This document shows, in pieces, positions 8,588-18,742 of a stretch of 64,000 bases of DNA. Source of the stretch: Roseitalea porphyridii (GTDB lineage: Bacteria > Pseudomonadota > Alphaproteobacteria > Rhizobiales > Rhizobiaceae). The notes beneath the pieces are model-generated. The model was not told the DNA's origin. It did not search any database and saw only the letters and a program-made list of their open reading frames with translations. Within the stretch, counting starts at the first letter, position 1. Every line of letters begins with the position of its first letter. A program made the translations under genes and the position numbers. Location: assembly GCF_004331955.1 (NCBI RefSeq), contig NZ_CP036532.1:2480001-2544000 (forward strand), given 5' to 3'.

Positions 8588-8591
8588 GCCG

Positions 8592-9176
8592 ATGATCGCC
8601 CCGTCAGCCGACCCGAACGCCAACGCCCGGCTGATCAGCGAGGCGGCGCTCTTCGCGGCCCATGCACACGGCAACCAGACCCGCACGGACAGGGGCGATC
8701 CGTATCTGGTCCATCTCGCGGAGGTCGCCGCCATGTGCGCGATGCTCGAACCGTTCGATCCCGTGCTCGTCGCCGCGGCATGGCTGCACGACACGGTCGA
8801 GGACACCGGCGTGCGCGAACCCATCCTCCGCGAGCGGTTCGGCGGCGAGATCGCCGATCTGGTCATGGACGTCACCGATCCGCCGGACCTGAAGGGCGAT
8901 GCGCGGCGCCAGCGCCAGGTCGACCACACGCGCGATGCGGGCGACCGGGTCAAGCGGCTCAAGCTGGCCGACAAGACCTCGAACGTCGAGGAACTCCTCG
9001 ACCTGCCGCACGAAGCGTTCGACGCCGGGGCCAACGCCGGCTACCTTCACTGGGCGCGCAAGGTCGTCGATGTCTGCCGCGGCCTCGAACCACGGCTCGA
9101 AGCCCGCTTCGACCGTTCGGCGGCGCGGCTGGAAGCGGAGATCGAGGCGGCACGCAAACGGGAGAGCGGATCATGA
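8592..9176 (+). CDS. HD-domain phosphohydrolase, small alarmone hydrolase (MESH1/SpoT-like)
   Basis: A 194-residue single-domain HD_4 protein. Predicted metal ligands are H41 (YLVHLAEVA), H66-D67 ([10 protein letters not shown]) and the Asp of [10 protein letters not shown]. These match the hydrolase domain of SpoT and the stand-alone hydrolase MESH1, so the site looks intact. Family members remove pyrophosphate from (p)ppGpp, and MESH1 also acts on NADPH. It begins four bases after ureA with AGGTGAG ahead of the ATG, and its stop overlaps the ureB start, so it is translated within the urease operon. Its link to urease is unexplained. Confidence 0.85.
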   Translation: MIAPSADPNANARLISEAALFAAHAHGNQTRTDRGDPYLVHLAEVAAMCAMLEPFDPVLVAAAWLHDTVEDTGVREPILRERFGGEIADLVMDVTDPPDLKGDARRQRQVDHTRDAGDRVKRLKLADKTSNVEELLDLPHEAFDAGANAGYLHWARKVVDVCRGLEPRLEARFDRSAARLEAEIEAARKRESGS

Positions 9177-9478
9177 TCCCCGGCGAGATCATAACGCCCG
9201 ACACCGAGATCGAACTCAATGCCGGCCAGCAGACGATCACGCTGACCGTCGCCAACACCGGCGACCGTCCGGTGCAGGTCGGCTCGCACTATCATTTCCA
9301 TGAGACCAACCCGGCGCTCGACTTCGACCGGGAGGCCGCGCGCGGCTTCCGGCTCGACATACCGGCCGGCACGGCGGTCCGCTTCGAACCGGGCCAGAGC
9401 CGCGATGTCACGCTCATCCATATCGGCGGAAACCACGAAATCTACGGCTTCAGGAAGATGGTGATGGGGAGTCTCTAG
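9173..9478 (+). CDS. ureB: Urease subunit beta
   Basis: A 101-residue UreB. The sequence starts [18 protein letters not shown] and contains [18 protein letters not shown] and the usual [17 protein letters not shown] motif. The ATG overlaps the stop of the HD-protein gene (ATGA). The subunit packs against UreA and UreC in the (ABC)3 enzyme. The start is fixed by the conserved MIPGE terminus. Confidence 0.97.
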   Translation: MIPGEIITPDTEIELNAGQQTITLTVANTGDRPVQVGSHYHFHETNPALDFDREAARGFRLDIPAGTAVRFEPGQSRDVTLIHIGGNHEIYGFRKMVMGSL

Positions 9479-9508
9479 CAACCGGGGACAGAACAAGGGA
9501 GAACGATC

Positions 9509-10327
9509 ATGTGCGATGCCTGTGTCATCAACGCGGTCAAGGACCGCATGCTTTCGAGGCGCAATTTCTTCACTGCGACGGCGGGCGCCGGGGCGGCGGC
9601 GACGTTTGCGGCGACGGCCGCGCGGCCGGTGCTGGCGCACGAGGCGACCAGCGTCACCGACATGACGCATGAACTCAGCGAAGACTTTCCGACCTTCGGC
9701 GGAACGCCGGGGATCGCCTACGACAAGGCCTTCGATATCGGCTCTGATGGCTACAATCTCTACAATCTGACGATCAACGAGCACACCGGCACCCACATCG
9801 ACGCGCCGCTGCACTTCTCCGAGGACGGCCAGTCGGTGGCCGAGATCCCGGTGGAGAACCTGGTCTGCCCGCTCTGCGTGATCCACATCCATGAGCGCGC
9901 CGCCGACAATCCCGACGCCCAGGTCACGCCCGACGACATCAGGGCCTGGATCGACGCCAACGGCCCGATCCCGGACGGCGCATGCGTCGCGATGCATTCG
10001 GGCTGGGATGCCAAGACCGGCTCGGACGCGTTCAGGGGCGCCGACGCGGACGGCACGCTGCATTTCCCGGGCTTTCACGTGGAAGCGACGGACATGCTGA
10101 TGGAGGAGACCGGCGCGGTCGCCATCGCCGTCGACACGCTGTCGCTCGACCACGGCCCCTCGCCCGACTTCGCCGTGCATTACTCGTGGCTGCCGTCCGG
10201 CCGCTACGGCATCGAGGCCATCGCCGGATTGACCCAGGTGCCGGTGGCCGGTGCCACGCTTATCGTCGGCGCGCCCAAGACGCGCGGCGGCACCGGCGGG
10301 CCCGCGCGCATCTTCGCGATGGCCTGA
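9509..10327 (+). CDS. Cyclase-family metal hydrolase with a Tat-type signal
   Basis: A 272-residue protein of the cyclase/kynurenine-formamidase family (PF04199). The zinc motif HTGTHIDAPLHF is near residues 93-104. The N-terminus carries LSRRNFFTATAGAG, a twin-arginine signal with a hydrophobic stretch and AHA-like end, so the folded enzyme is probably exported. The start has a good ribosome site (AAGGGAGAA). It lies 30 bases after ureB and overlaps the next gene by one base. Substrates of the family include N-formylkynurenine and other cyclic or amide compounds; this one is not predictable. Confidence 0.83.
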   Translation: MCDACVINAVKDRMLSRRNFFTATAGAGAAATFAATAARPVLAHEATSVTDMTHELSEDFPTFGGTPGIAYDKAFDIGSDGYNLYNLTINEHTGTHIDAPLHFSEDGQSVAEIPVENLVCPLCVIHIHERAADNPDAQVTPDDIRAWIDANGPIPDGACVAMHSGWDAKTGSDAFRGADADGTLHFPGFHVEATDMLMEETGAVAIAVDTLSLDHGPSPDFAVHYSWLPSGRYGIEAIAGLTQVPVAGATLIVGAPKTRGGTGGPARIFAMA

Positions 10328-10749
10328 TGGCGACCGTACCGCTGATCACCGACGAGATGGCCGGCGCCGAGGTGCTGGCCGTCTTCGACGACATCCGCGC
10401 CACGCGCGGCACCGACTTCATCAACAATTTCTGGCGCGCGCTGGCGCACGATCCCGCCCAGCTCAGGCGGACATGGGAGGAGGTCAAGCAGGTCATGGGC
10501 GCCCCCGGCGCGCTCGACCCGCTGACGCGCGAGATGATCTACATCGCCGTGTCGACCGCCAACGCCTGCGCCTATTGCGTCCACTCCCACACCGCCGCCG
10601 CGCGCGGCAAGGGCATGACCGACGCCCAGCACGCCGAACTGGTCTCGATCATCGCGCTGGCCGGCAAGACCAATCATCTGGCCAACGCGCTGCAGATCCC
10701 CGTCGATCCGGAGTTCGATCCTTCCGGCTCAATTCGTTCCACCAATTGA
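10327..10749 (+). CDS. Carboxymuconolactone decarboxylase/AhpD-family protein
   Basis: A 140-residue all-alpha protein with the AhpD-type redox motif CAYCVHSH in its second half. Proteins with this motif are peroxidatic or disulfide-active rather than true decarboxylases. The ATG shares a base with the stop of the cyclase-family gene (TGATG), so the two are coupled. The last dozen residues (DPSGSIRSTN) are encoded where base composition becomes more A+T-rich, just before the next gene. The true C-terminus may therefore have been altered by an insertion. Confidence 0.85.
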   Translation: MATVPLITDEMAGAEVLAVFDDIRATRGTDFINNFWRALAHDPAQLRRTWEEVKQVMGAPGALDPLTREMIYIAVSTANACAYCVHSHTAAARGKGMTDAQHAELVSIIALAGKTNHLANALQIPVDPEFDPSGSIRSTN

Positions 10750-10763
10750 AGAGATTGTGACAA

Positions 10764-11465
10764 ATGGAAAGTGGGGCCTCTGGGTTAATCAATCTCGGCC
10801 TCACAGAGGCCATCTCAGCTCTTGCGTTTGAACCCTGGGTAGGCGCTTCGTCCGCACGCCGCAGTGGCCTCTTCCCATTGATTGTCGGCGAGTCTCATTA
10901 CGGAGATCCCAGTACTGAGATCACGATCAATGTCATCCAGGAGAATGCAATTGAAGGTCGGATGGCGTTCTTTACGCGGTGCGCCTCGCTCATCACAGGG
11001 CTGCCGGGAGACTGGTTGCAACCCGAGGAGTTCTGGCGGCGAGTGGCATTTGCCAACCTCGCTCAGGAAACGGTGGACGGTCCACGCAGTCCATCACAAT
11101 GGAGTGCGCTTCTGGCGGGCGCAGCGCCACTTGCCGAAGCGGTCGAACGCGTTCAGCCGACGCACATCGTCTGTCTGGGCAACAAAGTCTGGGAAGCGCT
11201 GTCAGAGTCTGGCCACCTTGATCATCGGCCATTCAGCGCGACCGAAGGCGTGGACATCTGTGATTCCGGAATGCTGAATGGCAGGCCGCTGTTCTGGACA
11301 TACCATCCCTCGTCATTCGGTTACTTCAATTGGCAAGAAGGATCGCGCTGTTTGGGATCCTTCTTGAAAGAAACGGGCGTGGATCGTGAAGAAATCAACG
11401 AATTCATCCAATTCGGTCTTGCCTCACCGCCCCCCTCTTATCTGCTAGCAGGATTCGATCAGTGA
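10764..11465 (+). CDS. Uracil-DNA-glycosylase-superfamily-like protein of unknown role
   Basis: A 233-residue protein I can place only loosely. It has FPLIVGESHYG at 37-47, FWRRVAFANLAQE near 90-102, HIVCLGNKVWEAL at 134-146 and YHPSS at 180-184. This pattern recalls a widespread group related to the uracil-DNA glycosylase fold. It is visibly lower in G+C than the urease genes around it and has no strong ribosome site. Its stop overlaps the next gene's GTG by four bases. It looks like a horizontally acquired insertion; a DNA-repair or defence role is speculation. Confidence 0.6.
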   Translation: MESGASGLINLGLTEAISALAFEPWVGASSARRSGLFPLIVGESHYGDPSTEITINVIQENAIEGRMAFFTRCASLITGLPGDWLQPEEFWRRVAFANLAQETVDGPRSPSQWSALLAGAAPLAEAVERVQPTHIVCLGNKVWEALSESGHLDHRPFSATEGVDICDSGMLNGRPLFWTYHPSSFGYFNWQEGSRCLGSFLKETGVDREEINEFIQFGLASPPPSYLLAGFDQ

Positions 11466-11875
11466 GCAAACGCTTTCTTTTAACAGCATTTCTGATGGCA
11501 TTTTGTGCCAGTGCCACGGCCCAGGACTGGGATTGCGACGATGCGGGCAATCTGCCCCAGCAGGGCATGAACTGGTGCGCCTATCAGGACTGGCAGCGCG
11601 CCGACCGGGCGCTCAACGCCGACTGGCCGCTGGTGGTCGATGCGATGAAGGAGATGGACGGCTTCGCCGCCGAGAGCTTTCCCGAACAGGCCAACGGCCA
11701 TGACAGTCTGCTCGAGGCCCAGCGCGCCTGGATCACCTACCGCGACGGCCAATGCACCGCCGAGGGCGCAAGGTTCGCCGGCGGCTCGCTCCGACCGCTG
11801 ATCGAGAATTCCTGCAAGGCAGCGCTGACCCGCAAGCGCACCGAGGAACTGCTCCTGATGCTGGAGGAGGGCTGA
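11462..11875 (+). CDS. LprI/DUF1311-family secreted protein
   Basis: A 137-residue protein with a GTG start overlapping the previous stop. A signal peptide (about 20 residues ending ASATA) precedes a DUF1311 domain. Conserved features are the paired cysteines, MNWCAYQDWQRADRALN, LLEAQRAWITYRDGQC and the C-terminal TRKRTEELL. Members include the lysozyme inhibitor LprI of Mycobacterium, but most have no tested function. It is probably periplasmic. It is the last plus-strand gene before a convergent gene. Confidence 0.8.
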   Translation: MSKRFLLTAFLMAFCASATAQDWDCDDAGNLPQQGMNWCAYQDWQRADRALNADWPLVVDAMKEMDGFAAESFPEQANGHDSLLEAQRAWITYRDGQCTAEGARFAGGSLRPLIENSCKAALTRKRTEELLLMLEEG

Positions 11876-11880
11876 TCATG

Positions 11881-11898
11881 GCGCGCAAGCTTGCGCGC
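11881..11898. terminator. Perfect 18-bp palindrome between convergent genes
   Basis: GCGCGCAAGCTTGCGCGC reads the same on both strands and sits between the convergent stops at 11875 and 11908. It could end transcription in both directions, but no T-run follows and the palindrome has no loop bases, so its function is uncertain. Confidence 0.35.
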
Positions 11899-11907
11899 GG
11901 GGCCGCT

Positions 11908-12360
11908 TCAGTTGCCCGGCGCCTGCGTGGCGAAGGCGTAGACGGTGATCGCGTTGTCCTCGCCGACATCGGCGGCCAACACCTCCGGCGCGCCGATGCC
12001 CTTGGCGTTGAGGATTTCGAACAGGACGGCGTTGATCTGCACCGCGTTGCGCAAGTCCGCCAGCACCGGCTGGTGATCGCGCATGAACTGCTCGATCTCT
12101 TCGGTGATCGCGGTGCGCCGCTCGCCGAGCTGGATGATCGTGACTTCCTCAGGATCGGTGACCAGGCGGATGCGATCGGCCGTGTCCTCGGCATTTTCGA
12201 GAAGTCCGTCGAGCCCGATCTCGGACACGTCTCGGCTGACTTCGTTGATCGTCACGTCCGCACCGATGATCGAACTCTCCGAAACGCCCTGCGCGAACGC
12301 CGCCGGCATGGCGGTCATGCCGAGCGCGATCAGGGCGATGACGGTTTTCGCAAGTCTCAT
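11908..12360 (-). CDS. Secreted hypothetical protein (150 aa)
   Basis: A 150-residue protein with a clear signal peptide (MRLAKTVIALIALGM to AFA, about 23 residues). The mature part is acidic and helical, with no catalytic motif I recognise. It is the only minus-strand gene inside the urease region, so it splits the region: it is divergent from ureC (93-base gap) and convergent with the LprI-like gene. ureC and the genes after it must therefore use their own promoter. Confidence 0.7.
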   Translation of the reverse strand: MRLAKTVIALIALGMTAMPAAFAQGVSESSIIGADVTINEVSRDVSEIGLDGLLENAEDTADRIRLVTDPEEVTIIQLGERRTAITEEIEQFMRDHQPVLADLRNAVQINAVLFEILNAKGIGAPEVLAADVGEDNAITVYAFATQAPGN

Positions 12361-12453
12361 TGCTTCCCTCCGGAACCGGTTGTCTTGAACAGACCAACGA
12401 CGGCGTCCCGCCACGGTTCCAGTCACGACACCCAGCGCCACTGAGGTTCTGCC

Positions 12454-14166
<1,713 letters not shown>

Positions 14167-14206
14167 TACCGTTTCGCGATTGGCCGGCACTGCGGTAGAG
14201 TAAGGC

Positions 14207-14674
14207 ATGAACAAGCACACCCGCCTTGAAAAGCCCCGCGCCTATGAGGCCGACTACTATGGCTGGACCATGGACCAGGCTGCCGCCGTGCGCGCAGGAC
14301 GCTTCGATCTCGTCGATCGCGAAAACCTGGCCGAGGAGATCGAAAGCTTGGGGAAGAGCGAGAAGCGAGAGATCGAAAGCCGGCTGGTGCTTGTGCTGTT
14401 GCATCTTCTGAAGTGGCAGTTCCAGCCGGAAAAGCGAAAGGGCGGCTGGGAGGCGAGCATCAGGGTTCAGCGCGACCGGCTGGCGAAGATCATGCGCGAG
14501 AATCCGAGCCTCAAAAACTACCCGGCCGAAGAGATGCCGCATGCCTACATGGAAGCCCGCCTCGCCGCCGAACGGGAAACCGGCATCGCCTATGAGGCTT
14601 TCCCGGAAGCCTGCCCCTATTCGGTCGCGCAGGTTCTCGACGAGAGCTTCTTTCCCGATGGCGCCAAGGCCTGA
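14207..14674 (+). CDS. DUF29-family protein
   Basis: A 155-residue protein of the DUF29 family, common in cyanobacteria and alphaproteobacteria. Recognisable parts are YEADYYGWTMDQAAAVRAG, NLAEEIESLGKSEKREIESRL and LLHLLKWQFQPEKR, followed by a conserved helical end. No function is established for the family. It starts 40 bases after ureC and could be co-transcribed. GTAAGGC is the likely ribosome site. Confidence 0.85.
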   Translation: MNKHTRLEKPRAYEADYYGWTMDQAAAVRAGRFDLVDRENLAEEIESLGKSEKREIESRLVLVLLHLLKWQFQPEKRKGGWEASIRVQRDRLAKIMRENPSLKNYPAEEMPHAYMEARLAAERETGIAYEAFPEACPYSVAQVLDESFFPDGAKA

Positions 14675-14752
14675 CGCCGAAGTGCGCTACGGCCCAAGCC
14701 CGCGCCACGCCTGGCTTGCGCCATCAAGGGCGGCGGTCTCGCGACCGGCCCC

Positions 14753-15532
14753 ATGGCGATGACGCTCTCCTTCCCCTCCCGTCAAGAGACCTTCGCGGGC
14801 CACCCCCATCTCGCCCGCCACGTGCACGACTGGCAGGCCGAGTGTCTCGACCCCGCCGACCATCGGTTCGAGGCGGGCGAGGCTGTGATCATGGACCTCG
14901 AAGACGACGAGGCTGCCGTTCTGACCGCCGAGATGGCCGAGGATCTGAACCGCCGGACCGAAGCCGACCTTGCGGCCCTGCGCGACACGTTCGCCACGCC
15001 CCTGCCCCGCGACCCGCTGCTGCCGATGATCGTCGCCGAACCGCCCGGCGCGACGATGGCCGAATGCGCGAGGGCCTGCGGCCCCGCCTTTGTAGCGTTA
15101 TGCGCGCAAATGGGCTGGCGCGAGATCGCCATCATGCCGATCACCCGCGCCCCGATCCTGATCCAGCATAATGAGAGCCCTCAGGCGGCGGCCGCCGAAG
15201 CCGCGCTCGAAGCGGCCGGCCTGTCCCGCGACCATGAAGGCGCGATTTCCGGCGCGCCGCGGGCCGTTGCGCCGCTGTTCGGCCCGCTCTTCTGGATTGC
15301 CCGCTGCAATGCGAGCGCGCCGCATATCCTGTTCAATGCGGCTGGCTCGTCTGTGGTCGGTACCTTCTGCAAATACGTCAATCTGCATCTGGAAGCCTAC
15401 GATGCGGACGAGCGCAACCGGCTCGCCGCCGCCCTCACCGCTTCCGGCTTCACCGAGCCGCCCGAGGGCTATTGCGTCGAGCGCTTCGCCGATGACGGGA
15501 TGATCGAAGGCCGGCGCCTCGATCTGGGTTGA
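14753..15532 (+). CDS. Hypothetical protein (259 aa)
   Basis: A 259-residue soluble protein I do not recognise. It has no signal peptide or membrane segment. The N-terminal part is rich in Asp and Glu (VIMDLEDDEAAVLTAEMAEDL), and the centre contains GWREIAIMPITRAPILIQHNES. Codon use matches the neighbours, so it is a resident gene. ATG codons at 14753 and 14759 are both possible starts. It lies between a DUF29 gene and an L,D-transpeptidase gene. Confidence 0.65.
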   Translation: MAMTLSFPSRQETFAGHPHLARHVHDWQAECLDPADHRFEAGEAVIMDLEDDEAAVLTAEMAEDLNRRTEADLAALRDTFATPLPRDPLLPMIVAEPPGATMAECARACGPAFVALCAQMGWREIAIMPITRAPILIQHNESPQAAAAEAALEAAGLSRDHEGAISGAPRAVAPLFGPLFWIARCNASAPHILFNAAGSSVVGTFCKYVNLHLEAYDADERNRLAAALTASGFTEPPEGYCVERFADDGMIEGRRLDLG

Positions 15533-15574
15533 TTGCGGGAACCCGCGCCCGTTAACGGCGTTGACCCGGCGCCC

Positions 15575-16537
15575 ATGCAAAGAACCCTGAGATACATAGC
15601 CGCCGCCTGCGCCATCATCGCCGCAACGCCCGCTGCGGCGCTTGAAGCATCGGCGATCAACCAGGCCCGCTACAGCGACACGCTGCCCGAAGGCCGCAGC
15701 GCCATGATGGTCAAGCTGCAGGTGCTGCTCGACCGTGCCGACGTCTCGCCCGGCGTCATCGACGGCCGCTGGGGCGGCAACACGCAAAGCGCCGTGCGCG
15801 CCTTCGAAGAGGTTGAAGGCCTGCCCGTCGACGGACAACCGGACGAGACGCTCTGGCGCCGGCTGACCGGGTCGGGGAAGATGGCAGACATCGCCGCGCC
15901 CTACACGATTTCGCAAGCAGATGCCGACCGGTTGAGGCCCGACCTGCCCGAAGACTATGCCGAACTCGCCGCGATGGATTGGCTCGGCCACACATCTGTC
16001 GCCGAGGCGGTCGCGGAGAAGTTCCACATGGATGTCGACTTCCTGCGCGACCTGAACGCCGGTGTGCGCTTCGCTGTCGGCGCGCGGGTCATGGTTGTGC
16101 GTCCCGGCGAGAACCTCGACACGCCCGTCCGGCGCGTCGTTGCCGACAAGTCGGCCAATCGGCTCCATGCGTTCGATGCCGGGGGCACCCGGATCGCCAG
16201 CTATCCCGTCACCATCGGCTCGAGCCAGTTGCCCTCGCCATCCGGTACGCACGAAGTGGTCGGCATCGCGGTCGAGCCGACCTATGCCTACAAGCCCGAC
16301 GAGAATTTCCAGCAGGGCGACAATGACGAGCAGCTGACTCTTCCGCCCGGCCCGAACGGCCCGGTGGGCATTGTGTGGATCGATCTGTCCAAGCCGACCT
16401 ACGGCCTGCACGGCACGTCCGATCCGGCCACGATCGCCAAGACCGTCTCGCATGGCTGCGTGCGACTGACCAACTGGGACGCGCTCGAACTGGCCCGCAA
16501 TCTCGATCCGGGCGTTCCGGTCGAATTTTCACGGTGA
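15575..16537 (+). CDS. L,D-transpeptidase with peptidoglycan-binding domain
   Basis: A 320-residue periplasmic enzyme. After a signal peptide ending AAALE comes a PG_binding_1 domain (about residues 25-95, with GVIDGRWGGNTQSAVRAF), a short LysM-like stretch and a C-terminal YkuD domain. The catalytic motif is HGTSDPATIAKTVSHGCVRL with the nucleophilic Cys. It cross-links peptidoglycan through 3-3 bonds or attaches proteins to it. I chose the ATG at 15575 because the signal peptide starts there. The next gene begins one base after its stop. Confidence 0.92.
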   Translation: MQRTLRYIAAACAIIAATPAAALEASAINQARYSDTLPEGRSAMMVKLQVLLDRADVSPGVIDGRWGGNTQSAVRAFEEVEGLPVDGQPDETLWRRLTGSGKMADIAAPYTISQADADRLRPDLPEDYAELAAMDWLGHTSVAEAVAEKFHMDVDFLRDLNAGVRFAVGARVMVVRPGENLDTPVRRVVADKSANRLHAFDAGGTRIASYPVTIGSSQLPSPSGTHEVVGIAVEPTYAYKPDENFQQGDNDEQLTLPPGPNGPVGIVWIDLSKPTYGLHGTSDPATIAKTVSHGCVRLTNWDALELARNLDPGVPVEFSR

Positions 16538-16538
16538 C

Positions 16539-17345
16539 ATGCGCGCGCTCTTCTTCCTGACCCTTCTGACCGCGCTGGCGGTGGCTCCAGCCTCCGCCCA
16601 GATCGACATCGATGATCTGCCGACACCCGAAACAGCGCCCGAAAGGCCTGAAGCCGACGCTCGTCCCGATGACGGTGACGAACCCGCGGCCGAAGGCGAC
16701 GCGGCGCCGCAGGAGCAGGAGGAGGCGGCCGTCGTCGACGCCGAGGACATCCCGCCCCTGCCGGTGATCACCGAGATCGAGGGATGCCAGGCGCGGCTCG
16801 ACGAACTCGACGTCCGATACCGGAAGGTCGACCCCGTCGACGGTGACAATGGCTGCGGCTTTTCGCCGGCCTACCGTGTCGAGGCGGTCGGCGATGTCGC
16901 GCTCGGCGCGAACGGCAGCACGATGCGGTGCGAGACCGCGCTCGCGTTGGCGCTGTGGATCCGCCAGGGCGTCATTCCCGCCACGCGCGGCCTGTCGCGC
17001 GAAGCGCGCGTCGCCGGCGGCCAAGGCGTCCGTTTGACCGGCATCCGCCACGGCCCGTCCTATGCCTGTCGCCGGCGCAACAACCAGCCGACCGGCAAAC
17101 TGTCCCACCACGCCATCGGCGCGGCGATCGATGTCACCGGGTTCGAGTTCGAAGGACGCGCCCCGATCCCCGTCCAGCCGCGCGCCGGACGCGGCACCAT
17201 CGAGGAGGCCTTCCAGCGCGCCGTCCGCGCCTCGGCCTGCCTGTCCTTTTCAACCGTTCTCGGTCCGGGCTCGGACGAGTATCATGACGATCACCTGCAT
17301 CTGGACATCGCCAGCCGCTCGAGCCGTTATCGTCTGTGCCAATAG
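16539..17345 (+). CDS. Extensin-like C-terminal-domain protein, secreted
   Basis: A 268-residue exported protein. A signal peptide (ending ASAQ) is followed by an acidic, proline-rich linker (about residues 22-75) and an extensin-like C domain (PF06904). Motifs SHHAIGAAIDVTGF and DDHLHLD supply His and Asp residues arranged like those of zinc D,D-peptidases. A cell-wall role is plausible and fits the adjacent L,D-transpeptidase. The gene begins one base after that gene's stop. Confidence 0.88.
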   Translation: MRALFFLTLLTALAVAPASAQIDIDDLPTPETAPERPEADARPDDGDEPAAEGDAAPQEQEEAAVVDAEDIPPLPVITEIEGCQARLDELDVRYRKVDPVDGDNGCGFSPAYRVEAVGDVALGANGSTMRCETALALALWIRQGVIPATRGLSREARVAGGQGVRLTGIRHGPSYACRRRNNQPTGKLSHHAIGAAIDVTGFEFEGRAPIPVQPRAGRGTIEEAFQRAVRASACLSFSTVLGPGSDEYHDDHLHLDIASRSSRYRLCQ

Positions 17346-17407
17346 GCAAGCGCATGGAACCGGCCGGCACCGGGCCTGTTGGTGATCACACGCAAACGGA
17401 GGCATCC

Positions 17408-17923
17408 ATGTCCGAACATGAAATCAGGCTCAAGCACGATGGCTGGATCGTGGTCGCCGATGGCGAGAAGGCGCTGTTCCTGCGCAATGAGGGCGACGAG
17501 AAGTTCCCCAACCTCGAAGTCTTCCGCGAGGACGAGCAGCGCAATCCGCCCACGCGCGAACAGGGCACCGACACGCCCGGCCGGTTCAACGACGGCGCAC
17601 CCTCGAGCCGCGCCATGCCGGCCGGTTCGGCCGGCGCCCACCGCAGCGCGGTCCAGGAAACCGACTGGCACCGGCTGGAGAAGGACCGGTTCGCCAGGCA
17701 GGTGGCCGAATGTCTCTACAAATATGCCCACGCCGGTCGCTTCGAGCATCTGGTGATCGCCGCCGCGCCGCATGTGCTCGGCGAAATCCGCAAGGAGCTG
17801 CACAAGGAGGTCGCCGACCGCGTGATCGCCGAGGTCGACAAGGATCTGACCAATCACGAGGTCGACAAGATCGAAAAATTGCTGCTTCATTCGGACGGAA
17901 AGCAAGCAGGGAGCCACAGGTGA
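17408..17923 (+). CDS. Host-attachment family protein (AtsE-like)
   Basis: A 171-residue soluble protein of the Host_attach family (PF10116), named after an Agrobacterium attachment gene. It has [17 protein letters not shown] at the start and [20 protein letters not shown] near the middle, followed by [16 protein letters not shown]. The ATG at 17408 is chosen because GGAGG lies six bases upstream. Its biochemical role is unknown; the fold is related to release-factor eRF1 domain proteins. Its stop overlaps the GTG of ureE. Confidence 0.85.
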   Translation: MSEHEIRLKHDGWIVVADGEKALFLRNEGDEKFPNLEVFREDEQRNPPTREQGTDTPGRFNDGAPSSRAMPAGSAGAHRSAVQETDWHRLEKDRFARQVAECLYKYAHAGRFEHLVIAAAPHVLGEIRKELHKEVADRVIAEVDKDLTNHEVDKIEKLLLHSDGKQAGSHR

Positions 17924-18414
17924 CGCTACCGGTTGCCGGGACGGTCGTCCGACCCGCCCTCGAACCCGCCGACACGATCACGCTCGACGAGACGGACCGC
18001 CACCGGCGCCGCATCCGCCTGACTTCCGACGGCGGCATCGCCTTCATGCTCGACCTGCCGCGCGCGCAACTGCTCCGCCACGGCGACGGGCTGGTGCTTG
18101 GCGATGGCCGCGTCATCGAGGTGCACGCCGTGCCCGAGCCGCTCATGGAAGTGCGCGGTCGGGACGGCCGGCATCTGCTGGCGCTGGCCTGGCAGATCGG
18201 CAACCGGCACCTCGCCGCCCAGATCGAATCTGACAGGATCCTCATCCGGCGCGACCATGTCATCGCCAGCATGCTCGAAGGGCTCGGCGCCACTTTGTCA
18301 GAGGTGACCGAACCGTTCGACCCCGAGGGCGGCGCCTATGGCGACAGCCATCACGGTCACCATCACGCCCACGACAACACGCATGACCACGACCGCAACC
18401 CGAACGCCGCCTGA
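17920..18414 (+). CDS. ureE: Urease nickel metallochaperone
   Basis: A 164-residue UreE starting with GTG inside the preceding stop (GTGA), with GGGAG ahead of it. The N-terminal peptide-binding domain is followed by the metal-binding domain ([17 protein letters not shown]). The C-terminal tail ([17 protein letters not shown]) is rich in His and Asp and binds nickel. UreE hands nickel to UreG in the activation complex. The proline-rich start and the region [14 protein letters not shown] fit the family. Confidence 0.95.
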   Translation: MTLPVAGTVVRPALEPADTITLDETDRHRRRIRLTSDGGIAFMLDLPRAQLLRHGDGLVLGDGRVIEVHAVPEPLMEVRGRDGRHLLALAWQIGNRHLAAQIESDRILIRRDHVIASMLEGLGATLSEVTEPFDPEGGAYGDSHHGHHHAHDNTHDHDRNPNAA

Positions 18415-18460
18415 CCATTGCCCGTCTCGAAAGCTCAACCCCGCAAAACGGAGCGTTCCC

Positions 18461-18742
18461 ATGGCACTGTTCGCACCCGGCAACCGGACGAAATCGCCCC
18501 GGCACAAGAAGGTCTATGCCGCCTATGAGATCGCCTTCACGGCCGTCGACTTTGCCGCGGCCTTCGCCTTCGTGATCGGCTCGGTCCTGTTCTTCTTTCC
18601 TGAATTCGAGACGGTCGCCATCTGGTTCTTCGTGATCGGATCGGTCTTCTTCGCGCTCAAGCCGACCATCCGGCTGACGCGCGAAATCCACTATCTGACG
18701 ATCGGCGACGTCGACGACATCGCCGACAAGCTGAGCGTATGA
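18461..18742 (+). CDS. YrhK-family small membrane protein
   Basis: A 93-residue protein with two membrane segments (about residues 26-47 and 52-70) and a conserved cytoplasmic end (LTREIHYLTIGDVDDIADKL). This matches the YrhK domain (PF14145). The ATG at 18461 follows ACGGAG by six bases. It is co-transcribed between ureE and ureF, and its stop overlaps the ureF start (ATGA). A role in nickel or urea handling would be a guess from position only. Confidence 0.75.
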   Translation: MALFAPGNRTKSPRHKKVYAAYEIAFTAVDFAAAFAFVIGSVLFFFPEFETVAIWFFVIGSVFFALKPTIRLTREIHYLTIGDVDDIADKLSV

